Shown here one piece after another: positions 34,097 to 44,763 of a DNA stretch of 64,000 nt. The position numbers were made by a program, and so were the translations under genes. Source of the stretch: Macrostomum hystrix (taxonomy: Eukaryota > Platyhelminthes > Macrostomidae); contig CATNEN010000039.1 in the NCBI GenBank assembly GCA_950097015.1, forward strand, positions 12,990,501 through 13,054,500. The letters run 5' to 3'. How positions within the stretch are numbered: position 1 is the stretch's first letter; each line of letters starts with the position of its first letter. Under the pieces are notes generated by a model, which worked only from the letters and a program-made list of their open reading frames with translations, did not search any database and was not told the DNA's origin.

Positions 34097-35671
34097 ATGG
34101 AACATCAGCAGCCAATTGAAGAGCTGCCTGGATTTCGTTACGATGCCAGAAAGCATCGGTATTTTCGCATCACCCAGCCCGGCTTTGCTCCATATGACGT
34201 TGCTGCGATCGCTGATGCCTCGAATCCACCGACTGGATCCGCAAATGTTTCCGCCATATCGGCGCCTTTGTCGCGCTACCTGATGCGTAGATCATTAGGC
34301 CTTGCTAATCACCAGTCTCGGCTAGCTTCTTCCACTCCTGCAGAAATCTTGTCCGAGTGCCGGTTGGCTGTATGGCCTCCGCCAGCCAAATGCCAACAGG
34401 CTCCGGGCACCTCTGTCATTGTGCGCCGTCCAGTCCGTCTAGTGCCAACCCTTATGTGCTGTTCAACTAGGCGATCTTTCAGTTTAAAAGTGCACACCGG
34501 CTGCTCAGTGGATGCTGTGCCCGGCGTTTCCAACGGCGGTGGATTGCTTGAGGAGTCGAGAATTTTCCGACTTCGCCTTGGCAAGCATAGAAAGACAGCG
34601 CGGGCTGAGCTGCACCAAGTTTGTCATAGAATTTTCGAGACTAAATCACCGGCCGCCTATTCCGCTTCAGTTGCTTTCGACTTGGTCTCGGCTCCTTGCC
34701 AGCATTCGGGCTGCGGCCTATTCGCAATAGTCGGCTTCCTTGGTGGCGAGGATCGTCGAGTTAGACTGTCAATTCTGCCGAGGAAAACAACTCTAGCAGA
34801 GCATGGTTCGGAGGATAGCGGCGACGCTGACTTGATGTCGATTTTTCATCGGGTCAGCGTCAGCGTCGGACTTCGCTGGCCGGTTCGCGGCGGCGATCGC
34901 GGCGATCAGCTGGTCGATCTGCGCATCTCCAACGGCTCCGACTTTCAAACGGCGCTGGCTGGCCGTCGCGCCACTTTCTGTCTGCCTTCTTTAAGCAGCT
35001 TCCCAGTTTCCGACCTGTCGCCATTGTGCGTAGCTGACTCGCCTATTGTCGGCTTGGACTCAGCCCTGCTAACCTCAAGTAGCCGTCTGGTTGGCGTCTG
35101 CAGCCTGCAGGAACTAATCCTTGCCGACGTGCGCGCGGGCCGCGTTGTTGCCACAATCTCAGCGCCGTCGCGTCACAGTCAGCCGCATCATCTTGGCGTC
35201 AATGGCTGCAACTTCACCGCCTGCAGATTCCTGGCTTCGGCGTCTGACTTAGCGGATCCTCGCCTGCTTGTTGTCGACACTCCCAGGGCTGCTTTGCTCT
35301 ACGATGTTCGACGCCCCTCCGTACCTCTCGCCGTTCTGTCGCCTAATCCAGCTTATAATAGCGCCGGCGAGGCTGTCGGTCATCGAGCCTCCTGGCTGCG
35401 GGTCGATCCGGCTAGCGGCTTGGTGGCCAGAGCCGACCCCGGCGGTTTCGTCAGCGTCTGGAGTGTCAACGGCGGCGTCGGCTGCGGCGGCTCTTTGTCG
35501 CCTCTGCTGACTGTGCCGCCCGAGTCTGGCGGCCTAGCCTTGCCGGCATTCGTTGACACAGAGTCAGGCGCACAGCCGGGCCAGCCTACTGATGCTCCAA
35601 TCGGATTGGCTGTGCTTTGCCTGCCGTCCCAGGGCGGCTGTTCCGTTTCATTCTGGCCAGTGGCTTACTAG
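34097..35671 (+). CDS. DCAF4: DCAF4-like WD40 protein
   Basis: A 524-aa single-exon frame. The N-terminus IEELPGFRYDARKHRYFRI matches the signature near the start of the DCAF4 (WDR21) WD-repeat region, ELPGFYFDPEKKRYFR. The rest is rich in short beta-strand segments ending in VSVWSVNGG and CSVSFWPV, as expected of a WD40 propeller. DCAF4 proteins are substrate receptors that link DDB1-CUL4 ubiquitin ligase to targets. Human DCAF4 is about 495 aa, so the length fits. The ATG at 34097 was chosen because a splice-acceptor-like tgctgccag lies directly before it and the conserved block begins at residue 7. The gene is intronless while its neighbours are not. Codons are GC-rich, unlike the AT-rich flanks. 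Orthology rests mainly on the N-terminal motif. Confidence 0.75.
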   Translation: MEHQQPIEELPGFRYDARKHRYFRITQPGFAPYDVAAIADASNPPTGSANVSAISAPLSRYLMRRSLGLANHQSRLASSTPAEILSECRLAVWPPPAKCQQAPGTSVIVRRPVRLVPTLMCCSTRRSFSLKVHTGCSVDAVPGVSNGGGLLEESRIFRLRLGKHRKTARAELHQVCHRIFETKSPAAYSASVAFDLVSAPCQHSGCGLFAIVGFLGGEDRRVRLSILPRKTTLAEHGSEDSGDADLMSIFHRVSVSVGLRWPVRGGDRGDQLVDLRISNGSDFQTALAGRRATFCLPSLSSFPVSDLSPLCVADSPIVGLDSALLTSSSRLVGVCSLQELILADVRAGRVVATISAPSRHSQPHHLGVNGCNFTACRFLASASDLADPRLLVVDTPRAALLYDVRRPSVPLAVLSPNPAYNSAGEAVGHRASWLRVDPASGLVARADPGGFVSVWSVNGGVGCGGSLSPLLTVPPESGGLALPAFVDTESGAQPGQPTDAPIGLAVLCLPSQGGCSVSFWPVAY

Positions 35672-35857
35672 CGCCAGTTGCATTTCAATGAAGTAGTTTT
35701 TAATTTCAAGCTCTCGTATAAATTTTTGAACAACTTGGAATTAAGCACTTAATATAAAATTGTCACTTATGCCGATCGATAGACATTCACGTTGTGAGTC
35801 TTTGTGTTTGTTCTTTGTAGTTAAGTACTTTCTCTTATTTGTGCCTAAAAGATAAAT

Positions 35858-35863
35858 AATAAA
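35858..35863 (+). terminator. Poly(A) signal of the DCAF4-like gene
   Basis: AATAAA 187 nt after the TAG, within ataaataataaatg. Confidence 0.5.
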
Positions 35864-35934
35864 TGCCAACTTCGAAATTCACTTTTGCCTTAAACTTTCT
35901 CTTCTTTTTGTATGGTAGCTTGTGTTACAAGTCT

Positions 35935-37182
35935 ATCAAAAGTACAGATCTGTGTCAGATAGGGCACCAAACCTACAGACCTGTGTCAGATAGGTATCAC
36001 ACCTACAGACCTGTGTCAGATAGGGTACCAAACCTACAGACTTGTGTCTGATAGGGTACCAAACCTACAGACCTGTGTCAGATCGGTATCAAACCTACAG
36101 ACCTGTGTCAGATAGGGTACCAAACCTACAGACCTGTGTCAGATAGGGTATAAAACCTACAGACCTGTGTCAGATAGGGTGCCAAACCTACAGACCTGTG
36201 TCAGATAGGGTACCAAACCTACAGACCTGTGTCAGATAGGGTATAAAACCTACAGACCTGTGTCAGATAGGGTGCCAAACCTACAGACCTGTGTCAGATA
36301 GGGTACCAAACCTACAGACCTGTGTCAGATAGGGTATAAAACCTACAGACCTGTGTCAGATAGAGTGCCGAACCTACAGACCTGTGTCAGATAGGGTACC
36401 AAACCTACAGACTTGTGTCATATAGGGTACCAAACCTACAGACTTGTGTCATATAGGGTACCAAACCTACAGACCTGTGTCAGATAGGTATCAAACCTAC
36501 AGACCTGTGCCAGATAGGGTACCAAACCTACAGACCTGTGTCAGATAGAGTATAAAACCTACAGACCTGTGTCAGATAGAGTATAAAACCTACAGACCTG
36601 TGCCAGATAGGGTACCAAACCTACAGACCTGTGTCAGATAGAGTATAAAACCTACAGACCTGTGTCAGATAGGGTATAAAACCTACAGACCTGTGTCAGA
36701 TAGGGTGCCAAACCTACAGACCTGTGTCAGATAGGGTACCAAACCTACAGACCTGTGTCAGATAGGGTATAAAACCTACAGACCTGTGTCAGATAGGGTG
36801 CCAAACCTACAGACCTGTGTCAGATAGGGTACCAAACCTACAGACTTGTGTCATATAGGGTACCAAACCTACAGACTTGTGTCATATAGGGTACCAAACC
36901 CACAGACCTGTGTCAGATAGGTATCAAACCTACAGACCTGTGCCAGATAGGGTACCAAACCTACAGACCTGTGTCAGATAGAGTATAAAACCTACAGACC
37001 TGTGTCAGATAGAGTATAAAACCTACAGACCTGTGCCAGATAGGGTACCAAACCTACAGACCTGTGTCAGATAGAGTATAAAACCTACAGACCTGTGTCA
37101 GATAGAGTATAAAACCTACAGACCTGTGTCAGATAGAGATAAAACCTACAGACCTGTGTCAGATAGAGTATAAAACCTACAG
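35935..37182. repeat. 30/31-bp minisatellite abutting INTS6
   Basis: About 41 copies, core acctacagacctgtgtcag followed by atagggtaccaaa or atagagtataaaa. The last unit ends about 14 bp before the AG that precedes the INTS6 ATG, so the array occupies the proximal promoter or a 5' intron. Higher-order blocks are visible (the tcatatagggt pair at about 36415 and 36850). Confidence 0.96.
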
Positions 37183-37194
37183 ACGTTTGGTTTC

Positions 37195-37196
37195 AG
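37195..37196 (+). promoter_or_regulatory. Splice acceptor in the INTS6 leader
   Basis: gtttggtttcag followed by a 16-nt leader and then the INTS6 ATG. It could be the end of a 5'-UTR intron or a spliced-leader trans-splice site. Confidence 0.4.
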
Positions 37197-37212
37197 CCCG
37201 AATCGCTCAGCC

Positions 37213-40200
37213 ATGACCATCATAGTGTTCCTCATGGACAATTCTGCGTCTATGAATCAGCGAACCTACCTGGGCACCACCCTGTTGGATGTGGCTCGCG
37301 GCGCTGTAGAAACTCTGATGAAGATGCGAGCACGCGACGCTTCGTCTAGATGGGATCGGTACATGCTGGTGACTTTAGACGATCCACCCGCGAATGTCAA
37401 AGCTGGTTGGACTGAAAATCAGGTAATTTGTTAATTATGGGTCTTTAGATTGATCTTTAAACTACGAAGCTAAATACTGTAACATTTTTAAAGAGATTAG
37501 AAAATAACCCTGATCTTCAGTATTCTTCAGACTCTGAGATCTTATCATTCAAACTATTACCCTAATTTTCTAACTATGACCATATTTTTTTAATATCTTG
37601 AAACTACGAGTATGACCTTAATCTTCAAACAAGGCCCTTATCTTTGAAATATGATATTAATCATTTAAGTATGACCTTTTTGTTCTAACTATGGTTTTAA
37701 TCTTCAAACAAGGCCATTATCTTTGAAATATGATATTAATCATTTTAGTAAGACCTTTTTGTTCTAACTATGGTTTTAATCTTCAAGCTAAGACAATAAT
37801 CTTATTAGTATGATCTTATTCTCCAATTATAATCATTGATTACACCTGCCCAAATCGGGCCAGATGTTCAGCCGACAGCACAGCCGCAGCTATTGCGTGG
37901 CGCACCTGAAGGCTGCGTACGGCTGTTCAGTCCATGGACTGGGGCAACGCCACGCCACACCCACCTACAATTACCCCAGCTATTGCTGGTACCCATTTAA
38001 CGGCTGGTTGAACTCAAACAATGCGGAGTTAAGTTTTTGCTTAAGGACACAAATTGTTCTAGTGGAGTCGGGAATCGAACCCCCGACCTCCAAGTCGTGA
38101 TTCCGACGCTCTAAACACTGGCCTGCAACTTTTACAATTTCTACAACCAGATAAACTCTGGTTTCTCTTCATTCCAGGCTTAAAAATTTTACCATTGACT
38201 TCTAATTATGATAACGTTAGTACTGAATCATCGACTTTTTACTTTCAGGCCGCCTTCACTATGCAGCTGAAGTCGCTGCGTGCTCACGGCGTCACCACGC
38301 TTGGCGCTGGACTGAAGCGCACTCTGGACTTGCTGAATCTCAACCGGCTGCAGCACGGCATTGACAACTACGGCTGCGGCAGGTTTCCATTCTACATCGA
38401 GCCGGCTGTCATTATCGCTCTGACTGACGGCAGAAAACTTACTAGCGAGGCCGGCATCATGGCAGAATTGAATCTGCCCATGGTTGGCGGCGTGCTGGGC
38501 TCCGAGCTAACCCAGGTTCGTCTTCCATGGCATCTTCTGACACCCTACCTACTGACACTCATACCTACTGACCCCCGTTCCTCCTGACACTCGTCCTGAC
38601 ACTCATACCTACTGACCCCCGTTCCTCCTGACACTCGTACCTACTGACCTCCTTTTCTCCTGACACTCATACCTACTGACCTCCATTCCTCCTGGCACTC
38701 ATACCTACTGACCCCCGTTCCTCCTGGCACTCATACCTACTGACCCCCGTTCCTCCTTACACTCATACCTACTGACCTCCATTCCTCCTGGCACTCATAC
38801 CTACTGACCCCCGTTCCTCCTTACACTCATACCTACTGACCTCCATTCCTCCTGGCACTCATACCTACTGACCCCCGTTCCTCCTGACACTCGTACCTAC
38901 TGACCTCCGTTCCTCCTGGCACTCATACCTACTGACCCCCGTTCCTCCTGACACTCGTACCTACTGACCTCCGTTCCTCCTGGCACTCATACCTACTGAC
39001 CCCCGTTCCTCCTGACACTCGTACCTACTGACCCCCGTTCCTCCTGGCACTCATACCTACTGACCCCCGTTCCTCCTGACACTCGTACCTACTGACCCCC
39101 GTTCCTCCTGGCACTCATACCTACTGACCCCCGTTCCTCCTGACACTCGTACCTACTGACCTCCGTTCCTCCTGGCACTCATACCTACTGACCCCCGTTC
39201 CTCCTGGCACTCATACCTACTGACCTCCGTTCCTTCTGACACTCATACCTACTGACCTCTGTTCCTCCTGACACTCGTACCTACCGACCTCCGTTCCTCC
39301 TGAGACCCCTACATACTGACCTCCGGTCTTCCTGAGACCCCTACATACTGACCTCCGTTCCTCCTGAGACCCCCTAGCTTCGGTCACCCCTACCTACTAA
39401 CATCCTGTCGTCCTGACACCCTCCACCTGCTGGCAACCTATCCTAATGACATCCCTACCTAATGAAATCCGCTCCCCTGACATCCACTATTCGTACCTCC
39501 GTACTTACTAGACCTACTGGCACCCGCTTTTCTCTGAAATCCGCTCCCGCTTGACTTTCAAAATCTGCTTTCTGAAAATATGACATCTGGACGCAGCTCT
39601 TGCTGACCCGGTCTGCTGCTAACAGTGCTAAGTGCTAAGCAGTATATTTTGCGCGTGGAAATATTATTGTTTTTTTTCCAAAACAATATTCAAACAACAG
39701 GAGCCGTTCCGCTGGGATCAGCGACTCTACGGCCTGGTGCTGCGATTCCCTGCTCTAGCAGATCCTCAGGCGGCCGCGGCCAGCTCGGGCCTGCAGTACG
39801 TGCCGACAGCCGGCGATTCCCCCATTGACGTCATGTGCGAAGTGACTGGCGGCCGCTCCTACAAGCTGGTCAGCCAGCGCATGCTTAACCAGTGCCTGGA
39901 GAGTCTGTGTCAGAAATGCCAGCCGGGCATTGTTGCTCACCTGGAGAAGATGGGTCCCGATCCGCCGCCTGCTATGGACGAGAAGGGCCGGCCTGTTGTG
40001 CCTGTAAGTCTGCAATTACTCAAATGTAAACACCCCACCTTTCTCTGTCTCTGTCACCCTTTTAGACACCCACCTCACTCCGTCTTCCGTCTCTCTAAGC
40101 CCTCTGTACACCCACCTCACTCCGTCTTCCGTCTCTCTAAGCCCTCTGTACACCCACCTCACTCCGCATATGTAACCCTTCTAGACACCCACCTCTCACC

Positions 40201-42989
40201 CACCGCCTCTCTAATCCACCTAGACACCCACCTCACTCCGCCTTTCTAACCCTTCTAGACACACACCTCACGCCGCCTCTCAAACCCTTCTGGACACCAA
40301 CCTCACTTCACTTTTCCACTTACAAAGACCTAGTTTTTAAACGTCCTCCCCACTACAAACGCAGTCCACGGGACCAGCCTGGCAGAGCTGCAAGCGCATG
40401 CTCTATGTGAAAGTGTCAACCCAGCGCGGTAATGCCACGGGTCACTGGCCGATACCCGAAGCCTATTGGCCCGACCAGTCAGCCTATCGTCTGCCGCCGC
40501 GCTCCGCTCATCCTCTGGTGCGCTTCGTCTGTCAGAAAGCCGAGCCGCTAGCCATCGACGGCTTCCCGTTTGACAAATACGAATTGGAACCGTCACCTCT
40601 GACGCAGTACATCCTGGAGCGACGCGAGCCGCACACGGCCTGGCAGTGTCACGTGCCCCACAGCGCCAAATCCAGCGCACCCGAGGCTCAAAAACCATTC
40701 GGCTATTTGAAACCGGCCAGTAATTTACAATCCGTCAATCTAATCGTTCTGCCCTACGATTATCCGACCCTATTTGCTCTGCTAGACGAATTGTCTAAAC
40801 TGCACAAACTGAAGCCCACGGACCAATGGCGGGCTAGATTTGCTGAATACCTGCGCAGAATGCCTACTTATTATGGCCAGCCATTGGCTAGGGCAATGGA
40901 AAAGTTTGGCGTCAAAGGCGTGGTACCGGATCAGGTAAGATTCAATTAAACTGGTCATTTAGTCATACTCACCTAATCATTTAGTCATACTCACCTGGTC
41001 ATTTAGTCATGCTCACCTGGTCATTTAGTCCTGCTCACCTGGTCATTTAGTCATACTCACCTGGTCATTTAGTCATACTCACCTGGTCATTTAGTCCTGC
41101 TCACCTGGTCATTTAGTCATACTCACCTAATCATTTAGTCATACTCACCTGGTCATTTAGTCATGCTCACCTGGTCATTTAGTCATGCTCACCTGGTCAT
41201 TTAGTCATACTCACCTAATCATTGTCATACTCACCTAATCATTTAGTCATACTCACCTGGTCATTTAGTCATACTCACCTGGTCATTTAGTCATACTCAC
41301 CTGTTCTTTTAGTCCTGCTCACCTAATCATTTAGTCACACTCACCTAATCATTTAGTCATGCTCACCTGGTTATTTAGTCATACTCACCTGGTCATTTAG
41401 TCATGCTCACCTGGTCATTTAGTCACACTCACCTGGTCATTTAGTTTGATTCACCCATAAATATAGTCATTCTATCATTATGTTTAGTTGCTTGTCATGG
41501 CCGTCAAAAATAGTGTTTTTTCATTCAGTCCTACTGACAGTAGCAACATAATATTTAATTTTATTCTTCTCTCGCTTAGGTAGCCAACGCCAGCCCAGTT
41601 AGTCCGGCGGTGCAATCCTACCTGAAGAAGGTTCGGCTAGCCGCCAAGGCCGAATTCGATCGCGTTGTAGCCACCACCGCCGCTAGCAATCAGCAGCACC
41701 CGGAGGAGGGCCGGTTTATTGAGATCATACGGCCCTGCGTTGTTCCCCTGCCAGACATCGACCTGCAGCTGGTGGCCGCTGGCGGCCGGTCTCCGGCTCT
41801 GCCGGCGCCTCAGCAGCCGCCTCTGCGACTTCAGGTCATCAGTCAGCAGCAGCAGTTGCAACAGCAGCAGCATCAGCAGACAGACGCTATCCGGCCATTT
41901 CAGAATCCGTTTCACGTGCCACGAGAATCGCTGCGCACCTGCTTAGTTCAAATGCGAGCAAACCTGATGGCCGCTCTGCGAGGAGCCTCGCCAGTTCACG
42001 ACGATTCTAGGCACAGCCAGCCGGTGTCCGTCATGGGCAACTACACCGAGTACCTGAAACGGCAGCCGCCGCCGCTGCGTGAAATCGAATCCAGCCCTCT
42101 GCGCTTGCACACATTCGGCAACCCGTTCAAACTCGCCAAACAGATGAAACAGGTTGGCTTTCAGGCTGTTGACGAGGCCGACGAGCTACAGCAGCTGGCT
42201 AGCAACAGGAAGCGGCCCCTGTCAGGCTCCGGCGGTGTCGGCGGCGGAGTCAACCCCGTCGGCGTCGACGGCGGCTTCTCATCGTCGCCGCTGCCGAAGC
42301 GTCGAAAGCCCGGCCCGCTGCCGCCTGATGTAACGCTGCGCTCGATTCGCTCGCCGACACCGTCGCCATCGGCGTCACCGTTGTATCGACGCGATTCGAC
42401 GGACTCTAATTTGTCAACAGTCAGCGAGAGTGAAACTTTAACTGGCCTATCAGCGTCGCCTCCAATGTCGCCAACATCGCCAATGTCGCCTCCTCGTCTG
42501 CTTCCGGCGCACTCCGACATTGATGACGTCAACGGAGCCGGCGACATCGGCTCCCCGTCCTCAATGTCGGATTCCGCATCGACAATTGTCGATTTCTATT
42601 CGCCATCATCGCCGTCATCTCCGCCGACACTCTCGCCGGCGGCGGCAGCCGCTGCCGTTCTAGAAGAGCGTCGCCAGTTTGAAGCCTGCGAGCGTCTGCT
42701 AGCTGAGCTGCTGCCCAGTGTGCGCGCCTGCCCCGCTGGCCGGCTTGCCGACCTGCCCGACCGAATCGTTGCCTGCCGCTGCCGCCCGGAGCAGCGATGT
42801 GCCATGGTCGACTGTCTGGAAGCTGAGGCCGCCAGATTTCGTCGACGCGATCTGGTGCGATTGCTCAAGCGACTCGGCCGATGGCTGGCTTCGGTTAGCG
42901 ATGATGCCGTGGCTCTTCAAGAGGCAGTTGCGGCGGCGGCGGCTGAGGCATCGGCTGTTCCGGCGGCTTCTGCAGTTTCTTCAGAATAG
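37213..42989 (+). CDS. INTS6: Integrator complex subunit 6 (five coding exons)
   Basis: Coding exons are 37213-37422, 38249-38515, 39701-40003, 40365-40934 and 41580-42989. All junctions are GT/AG and phase 0, giving 919 aa (human INTS6 is 887). Exon 1 starts the VWA domain with the metal-site motif D9-x-S11-x-S13 in FLMDNSASMNQ. Exon 2 holds TTLGAGLKRTLDLLNLNR and GIDNYGCGR. Exon 3 holds EPFRWDQRLYGLVLR and CEVTGGRSYKLVSQRMLNQC. Exon 4 holds FDKYELEPSPLTQYILER and FGYLKP. Exon 5 holds MGNYTEYLKRQPPPLRE and LHTFGNPFKLAKQMKQ. A Ser/Pro-rich linker then leads to a C-terminal helical domain, like the INTS6/SAGE1 C-terminal domain. INTS6 acts in the nucleus in Integrator, which cleaves snRNA and attenuated nascent RNAs, and helps recruit PP2A. 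Introns 2, 3 and 4 are mostly minisatellite; intron 1 carries a SINE. Confidence 0.95.
37480..37830. repeat. Degenerate tandem repeat in INTS6 intron 1
   Basis: About 80-bp units containing ggttttaatcttcaa, aggccattatctttgaaat and gatattaatcatttt are duplicated, with shorter decayed copies on the left. This is an old array compared with those in introns 2-4. Confidence 0.7.
37861..38130 (-). mobile_element. SINE-A, antisense, in INTS6 intron 1
   Basis: Reverse complement of the tRNA-derived SINE at 44978. On the minus strand the head reads ...gtcgggggttcgattcccg (B box). The body contains ggacacaaa-like sequence, gttaaatgggtaccagcaat and cagtccatggactgaac on the antisense. The A-box region is decayed. 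It inserted against the direction of INTS6. Confidence 0.85.
38548..39365. repeat. 32-bp minisatellite filling INTS6 intron 2
   Basis: About 25 copies containing ctactgacccccgttcctcc joined by ggcactcata or gacactcgta. It begins about 30 bp after the exon 2 donor and decays towards 39600. Confidence 0.95.
40050..40300. repeat. About 42-bp minisatellite in INTS6 intron 3
   Basis: Five to six irregular copies containing cacccacctcactccg and ctctctaagccctctgtac. It begins about 45 bp after the donor at 40004 and occupies most of the intron. Confidence 0.9.
40950..41450. repeat. 22-bp minisatellite in INTS6 intron 4
   Basis: About 22 copies containing catttagtcatactcacc and tggt. It starts 15 bp after the donor at 40935. 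Each unit's antisense strand reads ACCAGGTGAGTA, a near-ideal 5' splice site. Confidence 0.95.
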
Positions 42990-43029
42990 AGTGACATGGA
43001 TTTCTCTTCTAAAACCTATAAAACGATTC

Positions 43030-43745
43030 ACGGAATCGTGAGTTCAGTATTGTTATCCCAATCCGATGGGAATTCAGTATTTTAATCCCAATCCGATGGG
43101 ATTTCAGTATTGTTATCCCAATCAGATGGGATTTCGGTCTTGTTATCCCAATCGGATGGAATTTCAGTCTTGTTATCCCAATCAGATGGGATTTCGGTCT
43201 TGTTATCCCAATCGGATGGGATTTCATTCTTGTTATCCCAATCGGTTGGGATTTCAGTATTGTTATCCCAATCAGATGGGATTTCGGTCTTGTTATCCCA
43301 ATCCGATGGGAATTCAGTATTGTTATCCCAATCGGATGGGAATTCAGTATTTTAATCCCAATCCGATGGGATTTCAGTATTGTTATCCCAATCAGATGGG
43401 ATTTCGGTCTTGTTATCCCAATCAGATGGGATTTCGGTCTTGTTATCCCAATCGGATGGAATTTCAGTCTTCTTATCCCAATCGGATGGGATTTCAGTCT
43501 TGTTATCCCAATCAGATGGGATTTCAGTATTGTTATCCCAATCGGATGGGATTTCAGTCTTCTTATCCCAATCAGATGGGATTTCGGTCTTGTTATCCCA
43601 ATCAGATGGGATTTCAGTATTGTTATCCCAATCGGATGGGATTTCAGTATTGTTATCCCAATCAGATGGGATTTCAGTATTGTTATCCCAATCGGATGGG
43701 ATTTCAGTATTGTTATCCCAGTCGAATCGGACTCAAGTTTTTATC
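43030..43745. repeat. 30-bp minisatellite just after the INTS6 stop
   Basis: About 24 copies in exact 30-bp register, core ttatcccaatcagatggg plus atttcagtattg. It starts about 40 bp after the stop codon, so it is probably in the 3' UTR of INTS6. Open frames such as MGFQYCYPNQ repeats are artefacts of the 30-bp period. Confidence 0.96.
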
Positions 43746-44690
43746 CCAAAACCATGATAATAGTCTGATAGACCGAAATTCTTTCTTGTGATGCCGTGAA
43801 TTGAGTTCATCTGGCAAAGCTGCTTACAAAAATTATTACTCTTATTATTGTAATTTTTAATACTAATTCGATCTTGTCATTTGCGTGCCACTTGCTTAAG
43901 AGTTTTTCTACTTGTTGCATTTGTTTGCTATTATTGGTTTATATTAATATAATATATAATTAATTTAGAAAAGCTGAATGTTGACAATTGCAAATAACAT
44001 AGTAAAATTTGTAAAATATAACTTAAAAAAATAATCTGTTATATATACTAAAATTATTCAGTTGTAGATGTTGTTAATTTACTTCTTCTACACACATCTT
44101 TATTTGTACTTTTAGTTACAACTGTGTCTGAAATACTTCTTTGTTAGCTCGAAATCAGTTTAACAGTCATAGATCTAGATATAATTATGAGTAGCTTCTC
44201 AATTATATTTCCGATTCTATTTTTATTTCTCGTATCATGAATTTTGTTCGCCATATTTGCGTCCCTAATTGAGCTGTTAATTAGCTATATTTATAGAGCT
44301 GGGGTAATTATCCCAATCATTTGCTGGCCTTTGAGAGCCCTCTTGACCTTGAACTCTTTAGAATGGAAATTAATGAAAAAAATCTAGCTTTTTCTCAGCT
44401 GCATCTATTTTCCCGTATTCCTCTGTGAAATATTACTGGTATCTTTCCCCTGGTATTTCGAATACCATCGCCTTATTCACCATAGCTCCCAAATCGAATG
44501 GCCGATTTTCATAAAAGTCCACCATCTGAATCAAAATTCTCCGCTATTCTCCTCAACCATATCAGACTCGCTTTCTCTCTCTCTTCTTTTTTCCAATTTC
44601 TTCTAGTTGCAGGTCAGTGCCGACTTGCAGATAAAATTTGGCTATTGAATTATGGGGACAATTTTTTTCATTAGGCTCTTCGAGAGTCCC
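43746..44690. other. AT-rich gap between INTS6 and PTAR1
   Basis: Likely INTS6 3' end and PTAR1 promoter or upstream exon. No repeat array or conserved exon recognised. Confidence 0.45.
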
Positions 44691-44763
44691 AATGTGCCAT
44701 CATTTTTTTATTATTGTTGTAAAGTGTTCAGAAAAGAATTCGCTGCCGACTTTTCTATTACAG

